Shown: piece after piece, positions 24,301 to 31,899 of the stretch
How the letters are laid out: every line of letters begins with the position of its first letter
How positions within the stretch are numbered: position 1 is the first letter of the stretch
NCBI GenBank assembly: GCA_945643635.1
Contig: CALZFC010000166.1
Location: forward strand, 158,515 to 222,514
Source of the DNA: Allodiplogaster sudhausi
Taxonomy: Eukaryota; Nematoda; Chromadorea; Rhabditida; Diplogasteridae
Reading direction: 5' to 3'
DNA: 64,000 bases
Position numbers and translations under genes: made by a program
The notes under the pieces: generated by a model
What the model was told of the DNA's origin: nothing
Seen by the model: only the letters and a program-made list of their open reading frames with translations
The model's database searches: none

Positions 24301-25009
24301 TAATAAGGCTTTTTTAGCCACCAATTTTGACAGGCATCGCTGCCCTTCTACTTTCTGCCCTTCAAGTTCGCCTCTCACTTTGCGTACGGCTTCGAGGCAC
24401 TTGCTGTCAATCAATGGACGCGCGTTTCCGAGATTCCAGGTGTGATGAGCTAAAGTTGTTATTAGTTTTATCTTAATATCATAATTTTATTATTTTTATA
24501 TTTTGTAAAAAAAAAAACAAAATATATTCTATTTATTCTTACATGTTCTTTTGAATGGAGAAAAGATGCATCGTTGATCATGTGAACATCCAAGACGGCA
24601 GATAGTGCGATTTATGAGGCTCAAAAATGCTGTAATCATCAAGAAAAGAATTTTCATGAAGGGAGACCGAGACAATAAAGTGCGATAGAATTGACAGCCT
24701 CGTTAAATATCATAAGAGAGAGATATTCATTTAAAAAAAAAAGCAAACGAAAGCGAGAATGAGGAAGAACTCTCGTTTAAAAAAAATATATTTATCACTC
24801 TTATTCTTAAAGATGATCTCTCCCTCATGACAGGCTGCTCGCCCTCCACTACAGTGTCTACCTGCTCGCGTACGGGTGCTGATGTCCTCGCTCGTCTCGC
24901 CTTCTCTCCGGAGAATCTCTCGAAGGACATTGGCATACTCGCAGCAACGATTGTCTTGCTGCGCATTGCGGCATTCGGTGCGCTGCTACTTAGGACGCGG
25001 AGAGCATAG
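4533..25009 (+). CDS. ABCG-family (White-type) half ABC transporter, 20 exons
   Basis: Rebuilt exons: 4533-4647, 4950-5077, 5350-5454, 5595-5751, 6021-6148, 6220-6330, 6630-6797, 7626-7795, 8051-8122, 8308-8416, 8598-8687, 8831-8910, 22697-22802, 22927-22983, 23205-23285, 23568-23660, 23758-23893, 24110-24213, 24334-24439, 24834-25009. All use GT-AG and all phases close, giving about 763 residues. Residues 1-168 are an acidic, Pro/Gly/Ser/Asn-rich extension. The nucleotide-binding domain has Walker A GSSGSGKT (183-190), Q-loop Q231, signature LSGGE (291-295), Walker B ILLCDE (311-316), D-loop SGLD and H-loop H349. NPADHFI (about 396-402) is typical of White-type ABCG proteins. A hydrophobic six-helix-like domain with [10 protein letters not shown] and [10 protein letters not shown] follows. 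Family knowledge: such half-transporters dimerise in membranes and export lipids or small metabolites; the substrate cannot be read here. It is longer than the usual 600-700 residues because of the N-terminus. Intron 12 (13.8 kb) holds the giant inverted repeat. The ATG at 4533 is the first in frame; earlier exons are not excluded. Confidence 0.9.
4797..4874. repeat. TC-rich microsatellite in ABCG intron 1
   Basis: A (TC)n core with CCC and GTC interruptions inside a longer pyrimidine-rich stretch (about 4700-4935) that runs up to the exon 2 acceptor. It probably doubles as an extended polypyrimidine tract. Confidence 0.85.
5776..5880. repeat. TC microsatellites in ABCG intron 4
   Basis: Two (TC)n tracts, about 5778-5798 and 5849-5881, separated by mixed pyrimidine-rich sequence. 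Confidence 0.8.
6372..6444. repeat. TC/CCCT microsatellite in ABCG intron 6
   Basis: (TC)n with a central (CCCT)n block, just after the exon 6 donor. Confidence 0.85.
6474..6522. repeat. 20-bp perfect inverted repeat (hairpin) in ABCG intron 6
   Basis: Arms 6474-6493 and 6503-6522 are exact reverse complements over 20 bases, with a 9-base loop. As RNA this would be a stable short hairpin within the intron. It is shorter than a typical animal pre-miRNA (about 60 nt), so a small MITE relic or chance palindrome is as likely. Confidence 0.85.
6877..7212 (-). pseudogene. BEL/Pao retrotransposon pol fragment (RNase H-region) in ABCG intron 7
   Basis: An open frame of about 108 codons on the minus strand, opposite to the host gene. 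It contains the block [16 protein letters not shown] followed by [11 protein letters not shown] and [11 protein letters not shown]/Pao polyproteins carry the same order (PRLELLAA, DS-VL-WI, FV-NRV-E) after the reverse transcriptase. Only this segment is left: no reverse transcriptase, protease or integrase motif is nearby, and a stop lies just upstream of 7212. It is a dead, truncated insertion. The family call rests on motif recall, not on a search. Confidence 0.7.
7209..7469. mobile_element. Possible LTR remnant next to the BEL/Pao fragment
   Basis: The stretch between TGTGAC (7209) and GCAGACA (7469) begins with TG, ends with CA and contains a TATA-like CTTTATATGC near 7350. It abuts the retrotransposon coding fragment, so it may be an LTR left by internal deletion. 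No second LTR or target duplication was found, so this is weak. Confidence 0.25.
7529..7563. repeat. (AG)n microsatellite in ABCG intron 7
   Basis: A run of AG dinucleotides with one AAAG interruption. It is purine-rich on the coding strand, unlike the TC tracts of the other introns. Confidence 0.85.
9281..9348. repeat. TC microsatellite, left flank of the giant inverted repeat
   Basis: (TC)n tract ending directly at the outer tip of the left arm. The matching tract on the other side (from 22557) shows the element sits inside a TC repeat, which hides any target-site duplication. Confidence 0.9.
9381..9540 (+). repeat. Subterminal 42-bp tandem repeats, left arm
   Basis: Four units share the core TTTTTCTAAGTCCAG followed by a CCCGTTGAAATTTT-type segment. 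The core CTAAGTCCAG occurs at 9389, 9431, 9474 and 9516, a period of 42-43 bases. In foldback and other transposons such repeats are often transposase-binding sites; that role is inferred. Confidence 0.85.
9570..10043 (-). repeat. Array of three tRNA-like modules, left arm
   Basis: Modules lie at about 9570-9647, 9755-9829 and 9971-10043, mirror copies of those in the right arm. Read on the minus strand each has an A-box-like ATTGGTA segment and, about 40 bases on, a B-box-like GGTTCGA segment. They are degenerate, so functional tRNAs are unlikely. Confidence 0.6.
10539..10748 (-). CDS. Small acidic protein gene fragment, left-arm copy
   Basis: Mirror copy of the gene at 21150-21359: exons 10702-10748 and 10539-10652, minus strand, same 49-base intron. 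No difference from the right-arm copy was seen in the exons. Confidence 0.45.
11448..12498. repeat. About 560-bp diverged tandem duplication, left arm
   Basis: Mirror of 19400-20450. Confidence 0.65.
11885..11997 (-). pseudogene. Degraded copy of the acidic-protein exon, left arm
   Basis: Mirror of 19901-20013: it keeps the CTTTCATTATTACTAGTGCATAG-like tail in reverse complement but has stops and deletions. Confidence 0.5.
12420..12628 (-). pseudogene. Two degraded copies of the acidic-protein exon, left arm
   Basis: Mirror of 19270-19478; both are frameshifted or interrupted relative to the intact exon at 10539-10652. Confidence 0.5.
14088..14453 (+). CDS. Orphan open frame in left arm, unrecognised
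   Basis: An open frame of 121 codons from a TTG, or 98 codons from the first in-frame ATG at 14157, ending TAG. The product is mixed, with a hydrophobic middle ([15 protein letters not shown]) and a hydrophilic end ([20 protein letters not shown]). An open frame this long is unusual for such AT-rich sequence, but codon use is not exon-like. It lies tail-to-tail with the two-exon gene at 14641-15066. It may be a transposon gene remnant or chance. Confidence 0.25.
   Translation: MLLFRELHEHGCTLSNSLTCNFLMFIQVVLKERFMYARVSKVVKRRGVSNSVGNIHALSELFYYSSIFVTVYLFNYVNQSGHDLTTFDVAKAWNKYRQNILNTRRTFHEAITYLTSIILGI
14641..15066 (-). CDS. Two-exon small membrane-protein-like gene, left-arm copy
   Basis: Mirror copy of 16831-17257: exon 1 is 14755-15066 and exon 2 is 14641-14694. 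The intron has 11 A's in its homopolymer instead of the 12 T's on the right. Confidence 0.5.
   Translation of the reverse strand: MLSMINRVAAIMVLPDFIPLPIYLFFTLGIRIIATSTLTTDEIDSINNILREERIRTNHLIENFIINQPRIIPGSNSSTHITVRLNVAGHHSSLGRIPVRVSIQVFFIFYCHSFFFCFTNRIIQEYMFCQHGSQVHALAYL
15152..16745. other. Unique spacer between the inverted arms
   Basis: 1594 bp not shared by the arms. It is AT-rich and contains about 250-bp tandem repeats (about 15840-16580). Near 16671-16723 it has two degenerate copies of the element's own subterminal motif (ATTTTTCTAAGTCC... and TTTTTTTAAGTC). No coding gene is convincing; the minus-strand frames at 15625-15942 and 16005-16241 are two readings of the same repeat (both contain CRKHLP-RFQ-VTL). 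Its uniqueness argues against a simple sequencing foldback artefact. Confidence 0.75.
15840..16580. repeat. About 250-bp tandem repeats in the spacer
   Basis: The anchor GAGAGAAATAG (or its AACAG variant) recurs at 15861, 16118 and 16369, with the text around CATAGTGTCACATCTTGGAATCTT repeated after each. A shortened fourth copy lies at about 16505-16575. Periods are 257 and 251 bases. Confidence 0.8.
16831..17257 (+). CDS. Two-exon small membrane-protein-like gene, right-arm copy
   Basis: Exon 1 (16831-17142, ATG start, 104 codons, donor CAG|GTCTTT) joins exon 2 (17204-17257, acceptor AATTCAG, TAG stop) in phase, giving 121 residues. Codons favour C in the third position (ATC, CTC, TTC, AAC), as in the ABCG exons and unlike the surrounding AT-rich DNA, so it looks like real coding sequence. 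The N-terminus is hydrophobic ([20 protein letters not shown], about residues 13-32), a likely signal or membrane anchor. A soluble part follows with [15 protein letters not shown], and the C-terminus has one Cys. I recognise no family. The two copies diverge from the central spacer, which could act as a shared promoter region. An upstream exon is possible. Confidence 0.5.
17445..17810 (-). CDS. Orphan open frame in right arm, unrecognised
   Basis: Identical mirror copy of the frame at 14088-14453. Identity between copies reflects the youth or gene conversion of the arms and says nothing about selection. Confidence 0.25.
   Translation of the reverse strand: MLLFRELHEHGCTLSNSLTCNFLMFIQVVLKERFMYARVSKVVKRRGVSNSVGNIHALSELFYYSSIFVTVYLFNYVNQSGHDLTTFDVAKAWNKYRQNILNTRRTFHEAITYLTSIILGI
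19270..19478 (+). pseudogene. Two degraded copies of the acidic-protein exon, right arm
   Basis: The segment 19270-19392 matches the intact exon at 21246-21359 from GAGGAGGAAACTGTCAA to ACTTTCAATACTACTATTGCA with in-frame stops. The segment 19405-19478 matches its second half (CATATCGAGAACGACAGCAAA...) with an extra T that shifts the frame before the TAG. They are paralogous relics within the same arm. Confidence 0.55.
19400..20450. repeat. About 560-bp diverged tandem duplication, right arm
   Basis: Two adjacent units share anchors 562-564 bases apart: TGTGTCTGACTATTGAACT at about 19672 and 20236, and CTTATTTGTTATAGGCTAATCGA at about 19765 and 20327. Each unit begins with a degraded acidic-protein exon. 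The units differ from each other far more than the two arms do, so this duplication is older than the palindrome. Confidence 0.7.
19901..20013 (+). pseudogene. Degraded copy of the acidic-protein exon, right arm
   Basis: Aligns by eye to the intact exon through GAAGCTGTCAAACATGTGG, GATCGTCTTTCACATCG and TTATTACTAGTGCATAG, with stops and a deletion of about 15 bases. Confidence 0.5.
21150..21359 (+). CDS. Two-exon fragment encoding a small acidic/basic protein, right-arm copy
   Basis: Exon 21150-21196 (acceptor ACGTCCAG, donor ATG|GTTTGC) joins exon 21246-21359 (acceptor TGCTTTTAG) in phase across a 49-base intron. The joined reading begins [15 protein letters not shown], continues [12 protein letters not shown] and ends VTFNITIA then TAG, about 52 residues. 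Codon use resembles the ABCG exons more than the AT-rich surroundings, and diverged copies nearby keep the same pattern, which suggests it was once under selection. The start lies upstream and was not found; a degenerate tRNA-like segment sits just before the first exon and may have cut it off. I recognise no family. Confidence 0.45.
21862..22335 (+). repeat. Array of three tRNA-like modules, right arm
   Basis: Modules at about 21862-21934, 22076-22150 and 22258-22335 are each 73-78 bases, the size of a tRNA. A-box-like text: [40 protein letters not shown]-box-like text: GGTTCGACCCC, GGTTCGATTCC (exact consensus) and GGTTCGGATCC. The third can pair its ends over about six base pairs (GGACGA with TTGTCC, including one G-T pair). 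The D and T stems are poor, so these look like tRNA-derived SINE heads in units of about 185-215 bp, each followed by CTGGACTTGTGATATT or a variant. A degenerate fourth copy, A-box part only, is near 21080-21110. Confidence 0.6.
22365..22524 (-). repeat. Subterminal 42-bp tandem repeats, right arm
   Basis: Mirror image of the left-arm array; on the plus strand the core reads CTGGACTTAGAAAAA, four times. Confidence 0.85.
22557..22690. repeat. TC/TTTC microsatellite, right flank of the element and polypyrimidine tract of exon 13
   Basis: (TC)n interrupted regularly by TTTC, giving a secondary period of about 14-16 bases. It runs from the outer tip of the right arm to the ATTCTCAG acceptor of ABCG exon 13, so it serves as the polypyrimidine tract of an intron that is 13.8 kb long. 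Confidence 0.9.
23675..23748 (-). repeat. tRNA-derived (SINE-like) sequence filling ABCG intron 16
   Basis: Read on the minus strand it gives TGGCCGCGTGGTCAGATGG, an A-box-like segment, then GAGTTCGATTCC, a B-box match, about 40 bases later. Total span is tRNA size. It occupies most of the 97-base intron 23661-23757. The stems are imperfect, so this is a tRNA-derived relic and not a tRNA gene. Confidence 0.55.
23930..24105. repeat. TC/CCT-rich tract in ABCG intron 17
   Basis: Nearly pure pyrimidine for about 175 bases, ending at the exon 18 acceptor. Open frames through it are Ser/Leu/Pro-rich artefacts. Confidence 0.8.
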
Positions 25010-25014
25010 AAAGA

Positions 25015-25086
25015 GGGAGAAAGAAAGAGAGAGAGAGGGTGAGAGAGAGTGAAGTCAGAGAAGAGAGAACTGCGTGTTGACATGGA

Positions 25087-25123
<37 letters not shown>
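25015..25123. repeat. (GA)n microsatellite in the ABCG 3' UTR
   Basis: GA-rich sequence begins just after the TAG (25009) and includes a clean (GA)n core at about 25091-25121. Confidence 0.85.
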
Positions 25124-25126
<3 letters not shown>

Positions 25127-25262
25127 ACTATGGAAATAATATGGTATATTTGTTGCAGTTTGTTTTGTTTGACTGTCTGTGATCTCTATGTATTAATACA
25201 AATGTTTATAATAATTTTGATGTCTACTGAATGAATCCAAAAATAATGTGTGTTAAAAAGCA

Positions 25263-25268
25263 AATAAA
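25263..25268 (+). terminator. Polyadenylation signal of the ABCG gene
   Basis: AATAAA 254 bases after the stop codon, the best signal before the repeats begin at about 25289. Confidence 0.5.
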
Positions 25269-25288
25269 TGTAATGTTACTATTTCCTC

Positions 25289-25940
25289 GACCTGTGTTAT
25301 TTTAGTTCCGTCTGATGGAGACCCCAAGATGAATAAAATTAAAACATATTAGACGATTTCATATTATAGGGTACCTAGAGAAGAAATCGTACCCAGTTTT
25401 GAAAATATTGGGTTACCGTTTTGGGGTACTTATAGTCGTGGGATTGCACTAAGGAAGGTTTAGCTCGGCTTCAAACTTGGCCTGGATAGTCTTCAAGGTT
25501 CCTGGCTATCCCCAGCAAATTCTTTGCATCTTAGCCCTAGTATGAAGGAAGATTCAGCTCGGCTTCAAACGGACCCCAAGATCAATAATATTAATACATA
25601 TTAGACGATTTTATATTATAAGGAACCTAGAGAAGAAATCCTATCCACTTTTGAAAATATTGGGTTACCGGTTAAGGGTACTTATAGTCGTGGGAGATGA
25701 TCACGTTTCCTGGACTTGTGTTATTTTTGCGGCGGTTCCGTCTGATTGAGACCCCAAGATCAATAATATTAATACATATTAGACAATTTTATAGAGAAGA
25801 AATCCTATCCACTTTTGAAAATATTGGGTTACCGTTTAAGGGTACTTAGAGTCGTTGGAGAACGATCGCGTTTCCTAGCCTTGTCTTATTTTTGCGGCGG
25901 TTCCGTCTGATTGAGACCCCAAGATCAATAATATTAATAC
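25289..25940. repeat. Pre-satellite tandem repeat family (165-180 bp)
   Basis: The phrase GACCCCAAGAT(C/G)AATAA recurs at about 25319, 25570, 25751 and 25916, followed each time by the text around GAAAATATTGGGTTACCG and GGCGGTTCCGTCTGATTGAG or close variants. The first unit is longer because of an insert (about 25445-25568) with its own direct repeat (CAGCTCGGCTTCAAAC-like, twice). The last unit is cut after about 26 bases, where the satellite starts. GTTTCCTGGACTTGTGTTAT here resembles the CTGGACTTGTGATATT motif of the giant element. Confidence 0.8.
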
Positions 25941-28599
25941 ACCTATCACGACTTGGCCAGAACATGTCAAAATGTGATTTTGTCTAAAATTGACCATATC
26001 TTTTTTTGGCTAACATTGACCATATCTTTTTTTCTGATGATTCAAAGTGGTCCTAATTGTATTTAAACGAACCGTCATGACGAGATATAACTGTAAATAC
26101 CTTCACTAGTAGAATACCTATGACGACTTGGCCAGAACGTGTCAAAATGTGAATTTGTCTAAAATTGACCATATCTTTTTTTGTCTAACATTGACCATAT
26201 CTTTTTTTCTGATGACTCAAAGTGGTTCGAATTGTATTTAAACGAACCGTCTTGACGAGATCTAACTATGCATACCTTCACTAGTAGAATACCTATCATG
26301 ACTTGGCCAGAACATGTCAAAATGTGAATTAGTCTAAAATTGACCATATCTTTTTTTTGTCTAACATTGACCATATCTTTTTTTTCTAATGATTCAAAGT
26401 GGACCGAATTATATTTAAACGAACCATCTTGACGAGATCTAACTATGCATGCCTTCACTAGTAGAATACCTATCATGACTTGGCCAGAGCATTTCAAAAT
26501 GTGATTTATCTAAAATTTACCATATCTTTTTTTGTCTAAAATTGACCATATCTTTTTTTCTAATGATTCAAAGTGGTCCGAATTGTATTTAAACGAACCG
26601 TCTTGACGAGATCTAACTATGCATACCTTCACTAGTAGAAGAATACCTATCATGACTTCCCCAGAACATGTCAAAATGTGATTTTATCTAAAATTGACCA
26701 TATCTTTTTTTCTGATGATTCAAAGTGGTCCTAATTGTATTTAAACGAACCGTCTTGACGAGATCTAACTATACATATCTTCACTAGTAGAATACCTATC
26801 ACGACTTGGCCAGAACATGTCAAAATGTGATTTTATCTAAAATTGACCATATCTTTTTTTTGTCTAAAATTGACCATATCTTTTTTTTTGTCTAAAATTG
26901 ACCATATCTTTTTTTCTGATGATTCAAAGTGGTCCTAATTGTATTTAAACGAACCGTCTTGACGAGATCTAACTGTAAATACCTTCACTAGTAGAATACC
27001 TATCACGACTTGGCCAGAACGTGTCAAAATGTGAATTTGTCTAAAATTGACCATATCTTTTTTTGTCTAACATTGACCATATCTTCTTTTCTGATGATTC
27101 AAAGTGGTTCGAATTGTATTTAAACGAACCGTCTTGACGAGATCTAACTATGCATACCTTCACTAGTAGAATACCTATCATGACTTGGCCAGAGCATTTC
27201 AAAATGTGATTTATCTAAAATTTACCATATCTTTTTTTTGTCTAAAATTGACCATATCTTTTTTTTCTAATGATTCAAAGTGGTCCGAATTATATTTATA
27301 CGAACCGTCTTGACGAGATCTAACTATGCATGCCTTCACTAGTAGAATACCTATCATGACTTGGCCAAGAGCATTTCAAAATGTGATTTATCTAAAATTT
27401 ACCATATCTTTTTTTGTCTTACATTGACCATATCTTTTTTTTCTAATGATTCAAAGTGGTCCGAATTATATTTATACGAACCGTCTTGACGAGATCTAAC
27501 TATGCATACCTTCACTAGTAGAAGAATACCTATCATGACTTCCCCAGAACATGTCAAAATGTGATTTTATCTAAAATTTACCATATCTTTTTTTTTTGTC
27601 TAAAATTGACCATATCTTTTTTTCTGATGATTCAAAGTGGTCCTAATTGTATTTAAACGAACCGTCTTGACGAGATCTAACTATACATATCTTCACTAGT
27701 AGAATACCTATCACGACTTGGCCAGAACATGTCAAAATGTGATTTTATCTAAAATTGACCATATCTTTTTTTTTGTCTAAAATTGACCGGTCCTAATTGT
27801 ATTTAAACGAACCGTCTTGACGAGATCTAACTATACATATCTTCACTAGTAGAATACCTATCATGACTTGGCCAGCGCATTTCAAAATGTGATTTATCTA
27901 AAATTGACCATATCTTTTTTTGTCTTACATTGACCATATCTTTTTTTTCTAATGATTCAAAGTGGTCCGAATTATATTTATACGAACCGTCTTGACGAGA
28001 TCTAACTATGCATGCCTTCACTAGTAGAATACCTATCATGACTTGGCCAAGAGCATTTCAAAATGTGATTTATCTAAAATTTACCATATCTTTTTTTGTC
28101 TTACATTGACCATATCTTTTTTTTCTAATGATTCAAAGTGGTCCGAATTATATTTATACGAACCGTCTTGACGAGATCTAACTATGCATACCTTCACTAG
28201 TAGAAGAATACCTATCATGACTTCCCCAGAACATGTCAAAATGTGATTTTATCTAAAATTTACCATATCTTTTTTTTGTCTAAAATTGACCATATCTTTT
28301 TTTCTGATGATTCAAAGTGGTCCTAATTGTATTTAAACGAACCGTCTTGACGAGATCTAACTATACATATCTTCACTAGTAGAATACCTATCACGACTTG
28401 GCCAGAACATGTCAAAATGTGATTTTATCTAAAATTGACCATATCTTTTTTTTTGTCTAAAATTGACCATATCTTTTTTTCTGATGATTCAAAGTGGTCC
28501 TAATTGTATTTAAACGAACCGCCTTGACGAGATCTAACTGTAAATACCTTCACTAGTAGAATACCTATCACGACTTGGCCAGAACGTGTCAAAATGTGA

Positions 28600-30900
28600 A
28601 TTTGTCTAAAATTGACCATATCTTTTTTTGTCTAACATTGACCATATCTTCTTTTCTGATGATTCAAAGTGGTTCGAATTGTATTTAAACGAACCGTCTT
28701 GACGAGATCTAACTGTAAATACCTTCACTAGTAGAATACCTATCATGACTTGGCCAGAACGTGTCAAAATGTGAATTTGTCTAAAATTGACCATATCTTT
28801 TTTTGTCTAACATTGACCATATCTTCTTTTCTGATGATTCAAAGTGGTTCGAATTGTATTTAAACGAACCGTCTTGACGAGATCTTACTATGCATACCTT
28901 CACTAGTAGAATACCTATCATGACTTGGCCAGAGCATTTCAAAATGTGATTTATCTAAAATTGACCATATCTTTTTTTGTCTTACATTGACCATATCTTT
29001 TTTTTCTAATGATTCAAAGTGGTCCGAATTATATTTATACGAACCGTCTTGACGAGATCTAACTATGCATACCTTCACTAGTAGAATACCTATCACGACT
29101 TGGCCAGAACGTGTCAAAATGTGAATTTGTCTAAAATTGACCATATCTTTTTTTGTCTAACATTGACCATATCTTCTTTTCTGATGATTCAAAGTGGTTC
29201 GAATTGTATTTAAACGAACCGTCTTGACGAGATCTAACTATGCATACCTTCACTAGTAGAAGAATACCTATCATGACTTCCCCAGAACATGTCAAAATGT
29301 GATTTTATCTAAAATTTACCATATCTTTTTTTTGTCTAAAATTGACCATATCTTTTTTTTTGTCTAAAATTGACCATATCTTTTTTTCTGATGATTCAAA
29401 GTGGTCCTAATTGTATTTAAACGAACCGTCTTGACGAGATCTAACTGTAAATACCTTCACTAGTAGAATACCTATCACGACTTGGCCAGAACGTGTCAAA
29501 ATGTGAATTTGTCTAAAATTGACCATATCTTTTTTTGTCTAACATTGACCATATCTTCTTTTCTGATGATTCAAAGTGGTTCGAATTGTATTTAAACGAA
29601 CCGTCTTGACGAGATCTTACTATGCATACCTTCACTAGTAGAATACCTATCATGACTTGGCCAGAGCATTTCAAAATGTGATTTATCTAAAATTGACCAT
29701 ATCTTTTTTTGTCTTACATTGACCATATCTTTTTTTTCTAATGATTCAAAGTGGTCCGAATTATATTTATACGAACCGTCTTGACGAGATCTAACTATGC
29801 ATACCTTCACTAGTAGAATACCTATCACGACTTGGCCAGAACGTGTCAAAATGTGAATTTGTCTAAAATTGACCATATCTTTTTTTGTCTAACATTGACC
29901 ATATCTTCTTTTCTGATGATTCAAAGTGGTTCGAATTGTATTTAAACGAACCGTCTTGACGAGATCTAACTATGCATACCTTCACTAGTAGAAGAATACC
30001 TATCATGACTTCCCCAGAACATGTCAAAATGTGATTTTATCTAAAATTTACCATATCTTTTTTTTTGTCTAAAATTGACCATATCTTTTTTTTTGTCTAA
30101 AATTGACCATATCTTTTTTTCTGATGATTCAAAGTGGTCCTAATTGTATTTAAACGAACCGCCTTGACGAGATCTAACTGTAAATACCTTCACTAGTAGA
30201 ATACCTATCACGACTTGGCCAGAACGTGTCAAAATGTGAATTTGTCTAAAATTGACCATATCTTTTTTTGTCTAACATTGACCATATCTTCTTTTCTGAT
30301 GATTCAAAGTGGTTCGAATTGTATTTAAACGAACCGTCTTGACGAGATCTAACTGTAAATACCTTCACTAGTAGAATACCTATCATGACTTGGCCAGAAC
30401 GTGTCAAAATGTGAATTTGTCTAAAATTGACCATATCTTTTTTTGTCTAACATTGACCATATCTTCTTTTCTGATGATTCAAAGTGGTTCGAATTGTATT
30501 TAAACGAACCGTCTTGACGAGATCTTACTATGCATACCTTCACTAGTAGAATACCTATCATGACTTGGCCAGAGCATTTCAAAATGTGATTTATCTAAAA
30601 TTGACCATATCTTTTTTTGTCTTACATTGACCATATCTTTTTTTTCTAATGATTCAAAGTGGTCCGAATTATATTTATACGAACCGTCTTGACGAGATCT
30701 AACTATGCATACCTTCACTAGTAGAATACCTATCACGACTTGGCCAGAACGTGTCAAAATGTGAATTTGTCTAAAATTGACCATATCTTTTTTTGTCTAA
30801 CATTGACCATATCTTCTTTTCTGATGATTCAAAGTGGTTCGAATTGTATTTAAACGAACCGTCTTGACGAGATCTAACTATGCATACCTTCACTAGTAGA
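28600..30900. repeat. Satellite higher-order repeat, about 1640-bp offset
   Basis: The monomer order near 28606-29144 reappears 1640 bases later (30246-30784) with the same variants, and one part recurs at 732 bases (28860 and 29592). Extra subrepeats lengthen these units. Confidence 0.65.
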
Positions 30901-31899
30901 AGAATACCTATCATGACTTCCCCAGAACATGTCAAAATGTGATTTTATCTAAAATTTACCATATCTTTTTTTTTGTCTAAAATTGACCATATCTTTTTTT
31001 TTGTCTAAAATTGACCATATCTTTTTTTCTGATGATTCAAAGTGGTCCTAATTGTATTTAAACGAACCGTCTTGACGAGATCTAACTGTAAATACCTTCA
31101 CTAGTAGAATACCTATCACGACTTGGCCAGAACGTGTCAAAATGTGAATTTGTCTAAAATTGACCATATCTTTTTTTGTCTAACATTGACCATATCTTCT
31201 TTTCTGATGATTCAAAGTGGTTCGAATTGTATTTAAACGAACCGTCTTGACGAGATCTAACTATGCATACCTTCACTAGTAGAATACCTATCATGACTTG
31301 GCCAGAGCATTTCAAAATGTGATTTATCTAAAATTTACCATATCTTTTTTTTGTCTAAAATTGACCATATCTTTTTTTTCTAATGATTCAAAGTGGTCCG
31401 AATTATATTTATACGAACCGTCTTGACGAGATCTAACTATGCATGCCTTCACTAGTAGAATACCTATCATGACTTGGCCAAGAGCATTTCAAAATGTGAT
31501 TTATCTAAAATTTACCATATCTTTTTTTGTCTTACATTGACCATATCTTTTTTTTCTAATGATTCAAAGTGGTCCGAATTATATTTATACGAACCGTCTT
31601 GACGAGATCTAACTATGCATACCTTCACTAGTAGAAGAATACCTATCATGACTTCCCCAGAACATGTCAAAATGTGATTTTATCTAAAATTTACCATATC
31701 TTTTTTTTTTGTCTAAAATTGACCATATCTTTTTTTCTGATGATTCAAAGTGGTCCTAATTGTATTTAAACGAACCGTCTTGACGAGATCTAACTATACA
31801 TATCTTCACTAGTAGAATACCTATCACGACTTGGCCAGAACATGTCAAAATGTGATTTTATCTAAAATTGACCATATCTTTTTTTTTGTCTAAAATTGA

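Larger units (their letters stand above)
22697..25009 (+). other. Exon cluster encoding the transmembrane domain of the ABCG protein
   Basis: Exons 13-20 encode residues about 478-763, and exon 12 at 8910 joins exon 13 in phase (split Thr codon). The text runs from [20 protein letters not shown], the usual entry into the ABCG membrane domain, through hydrophobic helices to a short Arg-rich C-terminus ending LLLRTRRA and TAG. The large loop before the last helix contains several Cys (for example [10 protein letters not shown]), as in other ABCG proteins where extracellular disulphides form. The polypyrimidine tract of exon 13 is the right half of the TC repeat split by the palindrome. Confidence 0.88.
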
